DNA of 64,000 nt from an uncultured Victivallaceae bacterium (GCA_944392655.1 CALXXL010000005.1:1-64000); one strand, 5' to 3'; shown: positions 44,415 through 54,037, numbered from the stretch's first letter. The notes: generated by a model not told the origin, from the sequence alone. Numbers and translations are program-made.

Positions 44415-46448
44415 ATGTCCAACAATCAGTTTGAGACTCGTCCGGATCATGCGCAGTGGGGGTTCCTGTGGTATAAGGAGCAGGAGATTTTTCATGCCAC
44501 AGATGCGGACATTGCAAAGATCGCCAATGATTTCAAGGCGGCTGGAATCACGCATGTAATGACCTTTTCCTCCACGCATTTCCGGTGGAACTTCCGCAGT
44601 TATTTCAAGGAGATCAACCGTACAATCAAGCGTGTGGTTGATGCCTGTCATGCGGTTGGCATATATGTAGTTGAGCACCACTCGTGCAATCTGTTCAATG
44701 GTTATAAGGACCGCAGTGACCGGGTTAATGCCTTTGTCCGTGCCAAACCGGAAGATTATCCGAAACTTGAGGCCGACATGTCGCTTGAGTGTGATGTTGA
44801 CGGGGTTAAATTAAAAGACCTGGTGCAGTATTCCGGATTAACCGGGGAGCCGCTGTGGGTGGATCTCTATCATGCGTGGGCTATGTGTACCAACAATCCG
44901 GATTACCGTAAACGCTACTTCAATTATCTGGAGGATGTCTACCGTCAGGGTGTTGATGGTATAATGACCGACGATGTAGAGTTTTACGCGCTGGACTCCT
45001 GTGCCTGTCCGCACTGCCGTCGTCTCTTCCGCGAACGTTACGGCAAAGAGCTGCCTGAAGCCGGGGATAAAGCCGGTTGGGAAGCGATGCTGGCGGATCA
45101 GGAGGGAGAGCTGTTTCTTACCTGGAAAAACTTCCGTTATGAATCCAGTGTAAACTTCCATCAGGCGGTGGTTGATCACTATACGTCACTTGGGCTGAAG
45201 ATGCTTCGTCCGAACTACATTGCCACCAGTATGAGCTGGGCAAATCCGTGGGCGTATGTATTTGATGATCTGCCCCGTCTGGACTGGGGATTTCAGGAGT
45301 GCTGCTGCGGCGCGATTCGTTATTCATGGCCGGAATATGTGCTTGAAGCCTATCACCGTTCGGCGGTATGCCACCGCTACAATGTTCCGGTGATGTCGCT
45401 GTACTATCCGCCTACAAAGAATATCCAGTTGTTTGCCTGGGCGTTGTCGATGTATTGCGGGCACAAATATCTGGGTACAGATCACACGAACAACATTGCG
45501 GCTGAAGGTCCTCTGCGTGCATTTGAGGCGCGTCACTTTGATCTTTTGAATCATCTTACTGTGAATGGTCGTGTAGGTATTTACGACTCGGCCAGAAGCC
45601 GTGAGCTGGATGGCAAATATTCGGATGAAACTTATAAGATGATCTGCGGGGTAGGGCAGGCGTGTATATTCAACAACATTCCGTTTGCGATAGTCAGTTA
45701 CCGTGACTGGAAGGAGTACAACAATTATAAAGTTATAATTGTGCCGAGTGCCCGTTTCATGGCAGATTCTGAAATAGTTCAGCTTGGTGACTTCATGCGT
45801 GCCGGCGGCACGTTGATCTGGTGTGAAGAGTGTGGCATGGGCGACTGCATTACCGGTGCAATGCGTACCCGGGAAAAAGTGTTCAAGCTGCTGGGTTGTT
45901 CCGGCAATGGGAAACTGCTGGTAATGAGTGCCGAAGAGTTGGGAGTACCGTCATACAAACGGGCCTTTACTTATGGAACCGACATTGACGGCAAGCCGCG
46001 CCGTCTGCCCAGTGATGGGGCGTGGCAGCCGTTTACGGATGCGGAGAACCAGCGGCGCGATGCTTTGGCTGACCGCATAATCGCTGAGCTTGGCGAAGCT
46101 GATATTGAGACGGAGTGTGCTCCAGACTGCACGCTGGTATCCAGTTATTACAGTAAGACCGGCACTCTGACCACGCATCTGGTCAATGCGACGGATACTT
46201 TGAAAGAGGACGAACCCGGTACCGGATTTGGTCATAACGATCCGGTTCCGTTCAAACCTAATGCGCAGCCGATCCGTGTACGTGTCCGCAAGCCGGATGC
46301 GTTGAAGGATTTCTGTTACAGCAAGGCCAATCTGTATACTCTGTATGGAGACGATACGGTTGACGCAGTGGATGACGGAGCTTATGTGGAATATGAGATT
46401 CCGCAGGGCGGTCTGACGGATTATCTGCTGGTTGAGCTGGTAAAATAA
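44415..46448 (+). CDS. Glycoside hydrolase-like protein with beta-galactosidase trimerisation-type domain
   Basis: The 677-aa protein has an N-terminal TIM-barrel-like region (about 1-330) with AAGITHVMTFSS, GVDGIMTDDVEFY and the CACPHCRRLFRERYG segment seen in uncharacterised GH clans of this lineage. The middle part (about 380-480) resembles the GH42 A4 trimerisation domain, and a C-terminal beta domain follows. Asp/Glu in TDDVEF are candidates for the active site. There is no signal peptide, so it would act in the cytoplasm. GGAG precedes the ATG. Substrate unknown. Confidence 0.65.
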   Translation: MSNNQFETRPDHAQWGFLWYKEQEIFHATDADIAKIANDFKAAGITHVMTFSSTHFRWNFRSYFKEINRTIKRVVDACHAVGIYVVEHHSCNLFNGYKDRSDRVNAFVRAKPEDYPKLEADMSLECDVDGVKLKDLVQYSGLTGEPLWVDLYHAWAMCTNNPDYRKRYFNYLEDVYRQGVDGIMTDDVEFYALDSCACPHCRRLFRERYGKELPEAGDKAGWEAMLADQEGELFLTWKNFRYESSVNFHQAVVDHYTSLGLKMLRPNYIATSMSWANPWAYVFDDLPRLDWGFQECCCGAIRYSWPEYVLEAYHRSAVCHRYNVPVMSLYYPPTKNIQLFAWALSMYCGHKYLGTDHTNNIAAEGPLRAFEARHFDLLNHLTVNGRVGIYDSARSRELDGKYSDETYKMICGVGQACIFNNIPFAIVSYRDWKEYNNYKVIIVPSARFMADSEIVQLGDFMRAGGTLIWCEECGMGDCITGAMRTREKVFKLLGCSGNGKLLVMSAEELGVPSYKRAFTYGTDIDGKPRRLPSDGAWQPFTDAENQRRDALADRIIAELGEADIETECAPDCTLVSSYYSKTGTLTTHLVNATDTLKEDEPGTGFGHNDPVPFKPNAQPIRVRVRKPDALKDFCYSKANLYTLYGDDTVDAVDDGAYVEYEIPQGGLTDYLLVELVK

Positions 46449-46464
46449 TATTTGAATTGTAAAA

Positions 46465-46503
46465 AAACACCCGGCTGAATTGATATTCAGTCGGGTGTTT
46501 TTA
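46465..46503. terminator. Bidirectional terminator
   Basis: AAACACCCGGCTGAAT pairs with ATTCAGTCGGGTGTTT around a 4-nt loop, with A and T runs on both sides, between the convergent glycoside hydrolase-like and ferritin genes. Confidence 0.9.
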
Positions 46504-46522
46504 TTATTGGCTGAAGCAGTTA

Positions 46523-47032
46523 TTATCCGATAACCGGAGCGACGAATGTGCGGGTAGCCAGATCTTTATCCAGCATCAGCAAGGCTTTTTTGTCATCGCC
46601 GATCAATTTCAGAGTAGCGATGATTTTGCGGACATTATCCTCTTCCTCAACCTGTTCTTTGATATACCAGTCCAGGAATGATACAGCGGCGCGGTCGCGG
46701 TCTTCATCCGCGGTGTCGGTAAGGGCGTTGATTCTTGAAGTTACGAACTCTTCGTGTGCGAGAGTCTGTTCGAATACCGACAATGGGCATGTGCCGGTTA
46801 CCACCGGTTTATCGATTGCTTCAAAAGTGACTTTACCGCCGCGCTGCAAGAGATAGCTGTAGAGTCCCATGGCATGGGCGCGTTCTTCCTGCATCTGAAC
46901 ATCGAACCAGTTGACGAACCCCGGCAGATTAAGTTCTTCAAAGAAGTTTTTCATGGCCAGATAGAGGTATTCCGAGAAAAGCTCCTTGTTAATCTGTTCA
47001 TTGAAAGCCTGTTGTAATTTTTCACTTATCAT
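46523..47032 (-). CDS. Ferritin, nonhaem iron storage
   Basis: The 169-aa four-helix protein has NKELFSEYLYLAMKNFFEEL, QEERAHAMGLY and YIKEQVEEEDNVRK, supplying the ferroxidase-site Glu and His residues of FtnA-type ferritins. It stores iron as a 24-mer cage and detoxifies Fe2+. The open frame extends upstream, but ATG 47032 has AAGGAG 9 bp before it and gives normal length. Immediately downstream of the OYE-family gene on the same strand. Confidence 0.95.
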   Translation of the reverse strand: MISEKLQQAFNEQINKELFSEYLYLAMKNFFEELNLPGFVNWFDVQMQEERAHAMGLYSYLLQRGGKVTFEAIDKPVVTGTCPLSVFEQTLAHEEFVTSRINALTDTADEDRDRAAVSFLDWYIKEQVEEEDNVRKIIATLKLIGDDKKALLMLDKDLATRTFVAPVIG

Positions 47033-47058
47033 AATACATACTCCTTGAAAAATTTTGG

Positions 47059-48147
47059 TTAGTGCAATTGATTTTTTATCGGGCAGCAGTAATCTCTGCC
47101 GGTTATCAGCGGTCGCAGACAGCGGTTGCAACTGATGCATGCGGCTCGGGTTGGATCCTCCTGCCACCGTGCAATCAACTCCGGTTCGCGGATCAGCGGG
47201 CGGCACAGTGAGACCATATCGCAGACATTTTCCGAGATCATTCTCTCCGCCTGTTCGCGGTAACGGATACCGCCGACCACGATTACCGGGATATGCAGTT
47301 GAGTTTTTAATATTTTCGCCTGTTCCTCATAATATGCCGGAGCGTTGGGCTTTATATCGCCGGGGCGTATCGTCATAAATTGCGGTGGGGATACCGGCAG
47401 TGCGCCGGAGAGTTCAACCGCATCCAGTCCCCGTTTCTCCATTCCGGCCATAATTCCGGGGAGGGCGGCAAAGCATCCATCGTCAATAAAATTTTCGGCG
47501 TTAATCTTCACCATTACCGGAAAGTCCGGCGACACTGCGGCTCTGACAGCTTCAAGAGTCTCAAAGAGAAAGCGTGCGCGGTTGTCCGCGTCGCCGTTGT
47601 ATTCGTCCTGACGTTTATTGTAATACGGGGATAGAAATTCGCTTAAGAGATAACCGTGTGCTGCGTGCAATTGAACTCCGTCAAATCCGCACTCTTCTGC
47701 CCGGCGTGCGGCATTGGCAAAGCATGAAACTGCATGGGCGATTTCACTCTTTGTCATTTCCCGGCACGGCTTGCGTCCATCGCGGGCGATAAAAGAGGAG
47801 GGGCCTACGGCATTGTCGGCGTCTTTGGCATAGCCACCTGCATGGGCGAGCTGGAGAACAACTTTCCCGCCGTATTTATGAATCTGATCAACCGTCTCCC
47901 GGAAAGAGTTTACCGCGTCAAAAGATGCTGCGCTCTGCTGTAAATTACCGGCCCGTCCCTCCGGTGATACAAAGGCGTGTCCGGTAATTATCATACCGAG
48001 TTCATTTTTCGCCAGCTCAACCAGAACATTGGTCAGGCGTTCGGATGCGAATCCTTCCGGAGTAGCCAGACTCTCCTGAGTTGCTGAGCGAACAAAACGG
48101 TTTTTAACCACCATTCCGTTTATTTTTATCGGAGTAAATATATTCAT
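47059..48147 (-). CDS. NADH:flavin oxidoreductase, OYE family, with Fe-S cysteine cluster
   Basis: The 362-aa TIM-barrel enzyme starts IFTPIKINGMVVKNRFVRSA and has QLAHAGGYA, GVQLHAAHGYLLSEFLSP, KINAEN and VVGGIR, the FMN-binding OYE pattern. It ends with CISCNRC and a later CC, as in the 4Fe-4S linker of 2,4-dienoyl-CoA reductase-like members, but lacks their C-terminal FAD/NADH domains, so it must take electrons from another protein or directly. Substrate unknown. Confidence 0.85.
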   Translation of the reverse strand: MNIFTPIKINGMVVKNRFVRSATQESLATPEGFASERLTNVLVELAKNELGMIITGHAFVSPEGRAGNLQQSAASFDAVNSFRETVDQIHKYGGKVVLQLAHAGGYAKDADNAVGPSSFIARDGRKPCREMTKSEIAHAVSCFANAARRAEECGFDGVQLHAAHGYLLSEFLSPYYNKRQDEYNGDADNRARFLFETLEAVRAAVSPDFPVMVKINAENFIDDGCFAALPGIMAGMEKRGLDAVELSGALPVSPPQFMTIRPGDIKPNAPAYYEEQAKILKTQLHIPVIVVGGIRYREQAERMISENVCDMVSLCRPLIREPELIARWQEDPTRAACISCNRCLRPLITGRDYCCPIKNQLH

Positions 48148-48159
48148 AAATTATTTACC

Positions 48160-48759
48160 TCAAAAGAAGTCGAGCGGTCTGAATATGCGGTTGAGCCGGT
48201 TGCGTCCGTCGTCGCAAACCACGACTTCAGCGACTGAACCGCGTTCAACCCACAAATGAAATTGATTATTGCGCGGCAGTCCGATCATGTCAGCCAGAAG
48301 CCCCATAATAACTCCGCCATGAGAGAAAATGACGACTTTTTCCGCCGGAGATGCACATATATCGGCCAATGCACCGCGTGTTCTGGCCATAAAGTCGCCC
48401 ATGCACTCGCCGCCGGGGAAGCGGTAGTCCGGATTGCCGACCTCCCAGGTATCCGGAGGCGCTTCGGTTACCGGCCGCAGACTCCAGTCGCCGAAATCCA
48501 TTTCGTTAAGTCTGGGATCGGTGATAATGTTTGGCGGCAGATTTTCTGCTATGGAATATACCAGCTCCCGGGTTTCGACCACACGGGCCAGATTTCCCGA
48601 ATATGCGGCGTCAAAACTTCTGTTTTTAAGATATCTTCCGACCGCCAGAGCTTCTTCCCTGCCGGTTTCGCTCAAAGGTACATCGCAATGCCCCACCATT
48701 GTGTTAGCCACCTCGGCGGGGAGAGAGCCGTGGCGGACAAAAGTAATAAATTTTTTCAT
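48160..48759 (-). CDS. Histidine phosphatase family protein
   Basis: The 199-aa protein has the FVRHG catalytic motif (Arg9-His10-Gly11), LSETGREEA, EMDFGDW and VIFSHGGVIMGLL, matching the phosphoglycerate-mutase-like/CobC phosphatase branch. CobC removes phosphate from alpha-ribazole phosphate in cobalamin assembly, but many relatives have other substrates and no cobalamin synthesis gene is adjacent, so only the family is called. Confidence 0.85.
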   Translation of the reverse strand: MKKFITFVRHGSLPAEVANTMVGHCDVPLSETGREEALAVGRYLKNRSFDAAYSGNLARVVETRELVYSIAENLPPNIITDPRLNEMDFGDWSLRPVTEAPPDTWEVGNPDYRFPGGECMGDFMARTRGALADICASPAEKVVIFSHGGVIMGLLADMIGLPRNNQFHLWVERGSVAEVVVCDDGRNRLNRIFRPLDFF

Positions 48760-48807
48760 AATACAACACCATCAAGAATTACGTTGTTTAAGAAACAACG
48801 GTTAATT

Positions 48808-49314
48808 TTAAATTTCCGCTTTCATATATATTGCGTCCCGGCCGTACGAGCGCAGTTTCTGCATTATTTTCCCGTCTTCCGGAAGAATTTCAGCAAACCC
48901 CATTTTCCGCCAGAATCCGCTGCTCTGCTGAATCGAAACGAGAAATATCTGCTGAAAGCCATGCTTTGCAGCAATATATTTCACCGCATTTACCAGCAGT
49001 GCAGCCGCACCGGTTCCACGCAGTCCGCATTCAAGCGCAAGATCGTGCAGATACCACGAGTCAGCGTTTGGCGGCAGTTGCTCCAGCGGTTTACCCAATG
49101 GCGGAATCTCACCGGCGATGAACGGATGACTTAAAATATACCCCATGAGCATACCGTTCTGTTTGGCGGTAAAACATCCTTCTGGCGCCAGTTTTATCCG
49201 GCTTGCCATTGTTTCCCGGTTTTCCGGAGTGATAGCGGAATAGGCGTTATTCTGAACCGCCATTATTGCATCAATATCTTCCGGAAGTGCCGGTGCAATT
49301 ATAATGTCAGACAT
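48808..49314 (-). CDS. GNAT family N-acetyltransferase
   Basis: The 168-aa protein has the GNAT fold pattern, with [20 protein letters not shown] as motif A for acetyl-CoA and [10 protein letters not shown] as motif B. It transfers acetyl groups to an amine; the substrate is unknown. The start overlaps the end of the UDP-glucose dehydrogenase gene by 8 bp, suggesting coexpression. Confidence 0.8.
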   Translation of the reverse strand: MSDIIIAPALPEDIDAIMAVQNNAYSAITPENRETMASRIKLAPEGCFTAKQNGMLMGYILSHPFIAGEIPPLGKPLEQLPPNADSWYLHDLALECGLRGTGAAALLVNAVKYIAAKHGFQQIFLVSIQQSSGFWRKMGFAEILPEDGKIMQKLRSYGRDAIYMKAEI

Positions 49315-50677
49315 GGACGAGAGATTTTTTTCCTATGGGATATACGTTGAATCCCAATTCATACAGATACTGGTGATCGACAATATTGCGTCCGTCGAAG
49401 ATAAAAGCCGGTTTCTCCATATTGTCAAAAATTCTCTGATAATCGAGCTCTTTAAACTCATTCCATTCGGTCATTATCGCGATAGCATGCGCTCCTTTTG
49501 CCGCCTCATATGGCGAAGTGCAGTAGTTGATTCTGCCCTGAGCGTTGGCGAGGTCGATTTTAGCATTTTCCAGTGCTTTGGGGTCATAAATCGACAGTTC
49601 AGCGCGTTCTTCGAGCAGCTGATGACATACAGCGCACGCGGGGGATTCGCGTGTATCTCCGGTATTGGCTTTAAATGCGAATCCGAAGATGGCGATCTTC
49701 TTGGCTGATACGGTATTGAACATTGCGCCAATCATATTCTGAACAAATCTTCTGGCCTGGAAGTCATTCATTTTCACCACCTGTTCCCAGTAAGCGGCGA
49801 CCTCAGGCAAGCCGTAATATTCGCAGAGATAAACCAGGTTGAGGATATCTTTTTTGAAACATGATCCGCCGAATCCGATGCTGGCATGGAGGAATTTCGG
49901 TCCTATACGGCTGTCGCGTCCTGCGGCGGCTGCGACCTCATATACATTCGCTTCAGTTTTTTCGCACAGGGCAGAAATACTGTTTATCGACGATATCCGC
50001 TGTGCCAGAAGAGCGTTTGCCACCAGCTTACTCAATTCACTGCTCCAGAGGTTGGTGGTAATGATGCGTTCTCTCGGAACCCACTGGGCGTATAATTCAA
50101 CCAGTTCATTCAACGCCGCCTGTCCCTCCGGTGTCTCCATACCGCCTATAAGAACGCGGTCGGGATTTTCGAGGTCTGATATGGCGGTACCTTCGGCGAG
50201 AAACTCCGGATTGGAGAGTACCGGGAAGTTCAGATTCTTGGTATTGGATTGCAGAATCCGGCTCATTGCCTGAGCGGTTCTCACGGGGAGGGTGCTTTTT
50301 TCCACCACAATTTTATCGCTGTCGGCATATTCGACAATACTGCGGGCGGTTTTTTCAAGGTATTGCAAATCCGCTGCCTTGCCCGCGCCCGCTCCGAATG
50401 TTTTAGTTGGGGTATTTACAGAAACGAAGATAATATCCGCCGCCTTGATTCCTCCGGCGATATCGGTAGAGTAAAAGAGGTTTTTCCCTCTCCGGCGTTT
50501 CACCACCTCATCCAATCCCGGTTCAAAAATGGGCAGATTATCCGAATTCCAGGCTGCAATGCGTTCGCTGTTGATGTCGACTACGGTAACCTTGCAATCC
50601 GGACAGCGGTCGGCGATCACCGCCATTGTCGGTCCGCCGACATAACCTGCGCCAATACAGAGAATATTTTTCTTCAT
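49307..50677 (-). CDS. ugd: UDP-glucose 6-dehydrogenase
   Basis: The 456-aa enzyme oxidises UDP-glucose to UDP-glucuronate. It has an NAD-binding start ([13 protein letters not shown]), [23 protein letters not shown] and catalytic Cys273 in [10 protein letters not shown], and the C-terminal NAD-dependent domain ([17 protein letters not shown]). The long motif spacing resembles the animal/plant-type branch. UDP-glucuronate would feed surface polysaccharide synthesis. Confidence 0.92.
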   Translation of the reverse strand: MKKNILCIGAGYVGGPTMAVIADRCPDCKVTVVDINSERIAAWNSDNLPIFEPGLDEVVKRRRGKNLFYSTDIAGGIKAADIIFVSVNTPTKTFGAGAGKAADLQYLEKTARSIVEYADSDKIVVEKSTLPVRTAQAMSRILQSNTKNLNFPVLSNPEFLAEGTAISDLENPDRVLIGGMETPEGQAALNELVELYAQWVPRERIITTNLWSSELSKLVANALLAQRISSINSISALCEKTEANVYEVAAAAGRDSRIGPKFLHASIGFGGSCFKKDILNLVYLCEYYGLPEVAAYWEQVVKMNDFQARRFVQNMIGAMFNTVSAKKIAIFGFAFKANTGDTRESPACAVCHQLLEERAELSIYDPKALENAKIDLANAQGRINYCTSPYEAAKGAHAIAIMTEWNEFKELDYQRIFDNMEKPAFIFDGRNIVDHQYLYELGFNVYPIGKKSLVHV

Positions 50678-50707
50678 TAATAAAGACCTCGCATATTAAA
50701 AATGGGA

Positions 50708-51634
50708 TTATAATTTTTTACGCCACATATAAAGCCACACTATAACCGATACAACAATTGCTCCTCCCATAACGATAGGGAAGCCGTATTCACTTTCTGC
50801 GAATGGCAGACGTACGTTCATTCCGTATATACTGGTAATCAGAGTAGGCACCATCAGGAGTACGCTGATATAGGTCAAAGTACGCATTACCACGTTCAGG
50901 TTGTTGGAGATGATGGAGGCGAATGCATCCATAGTTCCGTTAAGAATATTGTTATATACCGTAGCCATTTCCAACGCCTGGCGGTACTCAACGATCACAT
51001 CGGCAAAAAGCTCTTCGTCATCTTCTGCCACCTTGAACTGTTTGATAGTTGAGAGCCGTCCGATCATGATTTCGTTAGCTTTCAAACTGGTGGTGAAGTA
51101 TACTAAACTTTTACCCAGCAGCTGTAAATTGATCAACTTATGATTACTTACTGCAGTCTGCAGTTCACGTTCGATGTTTTCCGTGCGGATATTGATCTCT
51201 TTCAAATAGTTCAAATACAGAAGCGCTGCCCGGTTGAGAATCTGGAAGATAAATCGTTCCCGGTTGACCGTGATAAAATTCCGTACCAGACCGTTGGCAA
51301 AGTCGTTCATAATATTGGCATGCCGGCTCGCCACGGTGATTACAAAGTCGCCGGAATAGATAATCCCCAGCGGGGCGGTATTAAAAGGTACGTCGGCGTC
51401 GCTGGTAAAATATGGCACACGCAGCAGGATAAGCAGGGTATCATCTTCAATTTCGATACGGGCGCGTTCATCCTTGTCCAACGGGTCGGTAAGCATGGAC
51501 TGGGGGATATTGAGCCGCCGGGATATATCTTCTACTTCGGCCGGAGTCGGTGTGGTTATATTGATCCAGCAACCCGGTTCGAGTTCGGCAATTTCCCGTA
51601 AATTATAACTGGCCTTATGAAACATCTGAATCAT
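50708..51634 (-). CDS. corA: CorA family magnesium transporter
   Basis: The 308-aa protein has a large N-terminal cytoplasmic domain, two C-terminal helices and the signature YGMNV at the end of TM1 (context LITSIYGMNV), followed by LPFAESEYGF. It forms a pentameric Mg2+ (or Co2+/Ni2+) channel. Its ATG overlaps the stop of a 20-codon upstream ORF, and a further short proline-rich ORF lies ahead of that; both may be regulatory leaders. Confidence 0.9.
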   Translation of the reverse strand: MIQMFHKASYNLREIAELEPGCWINITTPTPAEVEDISRRLNIPQSMLTDPLDKDERARIEIEDDTLLILLRVPYFTSDADVPFNTAPLGIIYSGDFVITVASRHANIMNDFANGLVRNFITVNRERFIFQILNRAALLYLNYLKEINIRTENIERELQTAVSNHKLINLQLLGKSLVYFTTSLKANEIMIGRLSTIKQFKVAEDDEELFADVIVEYRQALEMATVYNNILNGTMDAFASIISNNLNVVMRTLTYISVLLMVPTLITSIYGMNVRLPFAESEYGFPIVMGGAIVVSVIVWLYMWRKKL

Positions 51635-51693
51635 AATACCACCTCATTTCTCAAAGCCGCGCCATTTGCGGGCAATGTAACAATTATCTGCAT
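51631..51693 (-). CDS. Possible 20-aa leader peptide overlapping corA
   Basis: ATG 51693 follows AAAAGGA by 7 bp and encodes MQIIVTLPANGAALRNEVVL; its stop TGA overlaps the corA ATG, so ribosomes finishing it could restart on corA. It is too short to judge by coding statistics. A role as attenuating leader is inference. Confidence 0.35.
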   Translation of the reverse strand: MQIIVTLPANGAALRNEVVL

Positions 51694-51749
51694 AAATCAT
51701 TCCTTTTTTCCGTTGTTGAAGATCTATGCGACAGGGTGCTGTACGGAAA

Positions 51750-51851
51750 TCAAATCTGCTCAAAGCTGAAGACGGCCGTACTTTCACCTCTGCCGTAGAT
51801 TCTAGACGGAGGTTCGTTTTCAGCGGGTGGAGTTAACGTTTCTGTACTCAT
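51750..51851 (-). CDS. Possible 33-aa proline-rich upstream ORF
   Basis: ATG 51851, with GAGG 6 bp upstream, encodes a peptide starting MSTETLTPPAENEPPSRIYG and ending VFSFEQI. The two Pro-Pro pairs recall Mg2+-sensing leader peptides such as MgtL, where translation of proline codons slows in low Mg2+ or low proline. Alternatively it is a small gene or a chance frame. Confidence 0.4.
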   Translation of the reverse strand: MSTETLTPPAENEPPSRIYGRGESTAVFSFEQI

Positions 51852-51972
51852 ACCATCCTCAGATTTAAGTTAATATTATGCCGAAAAGCATCTGCTCTCC
51901 GGCTTGCCGTATTTTTATAAGATAATCAAAAACAGTGAATTTTCAAGCCGCAGTCGGATTAAAATGGCGATT

Positions 51973-53094
51973 TTAGCCGAGTTGCTCATCATCTCTGACA
52001 TTGGCGGCGCTCAGTGCAATACCGATCATGATCATGGTACTGATCAGCGAGCTTCCGCCATAGCTGATAAACGGCAGCGTCAACCCCGATGGCGGCAGCA
52101 ACGTAACATTTACGCTGATATGCAGCAGCGCCTGCACTCCGATCATAAAAGCGGTTGCGGCAATAAACATTTTCCGGCATGAATCGTTGCATTTCCAAGC
52201 CAACTTCAGCATGAGATAGATCAATGCACCCATCATAATAAGCAGAGGCAATGTTCCCAGTAACCCAAGAATTTCGGCCATGGCGGCAAAGATGGAGTCA
52301 TTGTGCGCCAGAGGTAGATAATTCTCTGTCCAAATAGAATTGCCCTGTTTCGCGCCGGTCCATCCGCCGCGTGATATCGCCAGCTGGAACAGTTTGACAT
52401 GCCAGCCGTTGCCGAATAAGTCTCCGCTGCCAAGCGCGTCTATTCTCCGGCAGATCAGCTCCCACCGCCATGCTGCCGCAGCACCGACCGCTGCGGCAAA
52501 AATGATAAAACTGATGATCAGTTCCCGGATTTTTGCTCCGGAAATAAACAGGAAGATCACCATAGTGGTCAAAAAAATCGCCGCTGAACCGTAATCCGGT
52601 TCTAAGGCGACCGGAACGGCGAAGAGCATTCCGGCAACGATTGTCGGCAATACCGCCTTCCAGCTGCCGCCTGCGGCAAGTTTACGCCACAAAAGATAGA
52701 GGGCGAGCAGATAAAACGGTTTTGCCAGTTCAGACGGCTGTATCCGGAAAGCCGGAAAAGGTTCAAACCATCCCGCCATGCCATTAATTTTGGTGCCGAA
52801 AAAGAGTACCGCGATCACCGCAGCCAGAGCCAGAATCCCCATTATCCAGCCGAATTTCTGATAAAAGCTGAATGGTATTTTCCAGCATCCTACCATGATC
52901 GGCAATCCGATAACCAGGAAGATAATCTGCCGGCCGAGAAAGCCCCAGTCATTCAGAGCGACAATCTGAGTGCTGTATATGGCCAGGCATCCCCATAAGC
53001 CAAGAAGTGCGCATAGCGCGGCTATGGTCCAGGATAACGATGAACGCTCCCAGATTATATTTATATCGCCGCTGTTTTTCGCTTGGTTTGTCAT
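51973..53094 (-). CDS. rodA: RodA/FtsW-family peptidoglycan glycosyltransferase
   Basis: The 373-aa membrane protein has about ten helices and SEDS motifs (RIQPSELAKP, ALEPDYGSAA, GLTLPFISYGGSSLIS). SEDS proteins polymerise lipid II into glycan strands with a partner class B penicillin-binding protein. RodA is preferred over FtsW because of the preceding PBP2-like gene, whose end overlaps its start by four bases. The partner here lacks a transpeptidase domain. Confidence 0.88.
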   Translation of the reverse strand: MTNQAKNSGDINIIWERSSLSWTIAALCALLGLWGCLAIYSTQIVALNDWGFLGRQIIFLVIGLPIMVGCWKIPFSFYQKFGWIMGILALAAVIAVLFFGTKINGMAGWFEPFPAFRIQPSELAKPFYLLALYLLWRKLAAGGSWKAVLPTIVAGMLFAVPVALEPDYGSAAIFLTTMVIFLFISGAKIRELIISFIIFAAAVGAAAAWRWELICRRIDALGSGDLFGNGWHVKLFQLAISRGGWTGAKQGNSIWTENYLPLAHNDSIFAAMAEILGLLGTLPLLIMMGALIYLMLKLAWKCNDSCRKMFIAATAFMIGVQALLHISVNVTLLPPSGLTLPFISYGGSSLISTMIMIGIALSAANVRDDEQLG

Positions 53095-53828
53095 TTTTTA
53101 TCCGCCTCCGTTGCCGTATCCGGCATATTGGCTTTGATTATATCATCCACGGTAAACTGCAGAATTACATCCTTGCCGGGAACCGGGTATTGCAGGATTT
53201 TACGGGTGGAAAGTATCGGCTTCCCGAACCGGTCGACAATGATTTCAAATATTTCCGCCGTGCCGGTCAGAACCTTGTCATATTTTTTTTCCAGCCCGCT
53301 TATTCCGGTCAGGCAGTTCTCATTGTTGGCCACCGTGCCGAGCAGTTTGCGTACTGCCGGGTCGTCGTATACCGCGCGGTCAACCCGCGGCCTTACTGCC
53401 AATACCGGGAACTCTTCCACCAGTGGAATAAGCTGGGGCAGCTGTTCCGGAGTCAGATCCTGGTATATCGGCACAATTCCCTCGTCACCATCATTGGTGC
53501 AGGTGGTGGAAAATTCCGGAATCACCGTAATCAGCCGGTCAAAAATTTTCTGCCTTGTTTCCGGTGTACACGAGGAGTAGTCCATGGTGAGATCATAATA
53601 GACGGTCGACCACGCCAGCGGCGTCTGATTTTTATCCAGAATCGTACCGCGCATCGGGTGGATGAAGAATTGTCTGACCGCAATGCTGTTGCCCGGATCC
53701 TGATATCTGTCCCGCTGAATCACGCCAATCCTGAACAGCATGACCAGTATCGCGGCCAGCCATATTGCAAACAGCACAAGAACTATTTTTATTCGCAGAT
53801 TTATTCCAGCTTGCAGTTTTTCCGCCAT
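53091..53828 (-). CDS. PBP2-like protein lacking the transpeptidase domain
   Basis: The 245-aa protein has an N-terminal membrane helix (about 12-34) and then the class B PBP pedestal/dimerisation region: FIHPMRGTILDKNQTPLAWS, a middle insert, LTGISGLEKKYDKVLTG and PVPGKDVILQFTVDDIIKAN. Normal PBP2/FtsI continues with about 330 residues carrying SxxK, SxN and KTG; here it stops just where that would start and rodA begins at once. ATG 53828 has GGAGG 7 bp upstream. It may activate RodA without crosslinking, or be a truncated relic. Confidence 0.75.
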   Translation of the reverse strand: MAEKLQAGINLRIKIVLVLFAIWLAAILVMLFRIGVIQRDRYQDPGNSIAVRQFFIHPMRGTILDKNQTPLAWSTVYYDLTMDYSSCTPETRQKIFDRLITVIPEFSTTCTNDGDEGIVPIYQDLTPEQLPQLIPLVEEFPVLAVRPRVDRAVYDDPAVRKLLGTVANNENCLTGISGLEKKYDKVLTGTAEIFEIIVDRFGKPILSTRKILQYPVPGKDVILQFTVDDIIKANMPDTATEADKK

Positions 53829-54037
53829 CAGCGCCTCCATAGAGATGTTTGAAATAAAAATAGACCGTTTGCGCTAAAAAGCAAATAAGAGGTATAAAAA
53901 AATACCCGCATTCATGAATATTATATCGTCAAACTATTGAAAAAGTTTGAAAAAAACTGAAATCAAGATATAATATATAGTTAAAAATCACCGGATTAAG
54001 ACAATTTCCCGGCATAATGATTTTTTATTTTTTTAAG

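Noticed and set aside
48160-48759. CobC (cobalamin pathway phosphatase)
   Set aside because: Only the broad histidine phosphatase family is supported; no other cobalamin synthesis gene is near.
53091-53828. Frameshift as the cause of the short PBP
   Set aside because: No transpeptidase motifs (SxxK, SxN, KTG) are encoded downstream in any frame; rodA starts immediately.
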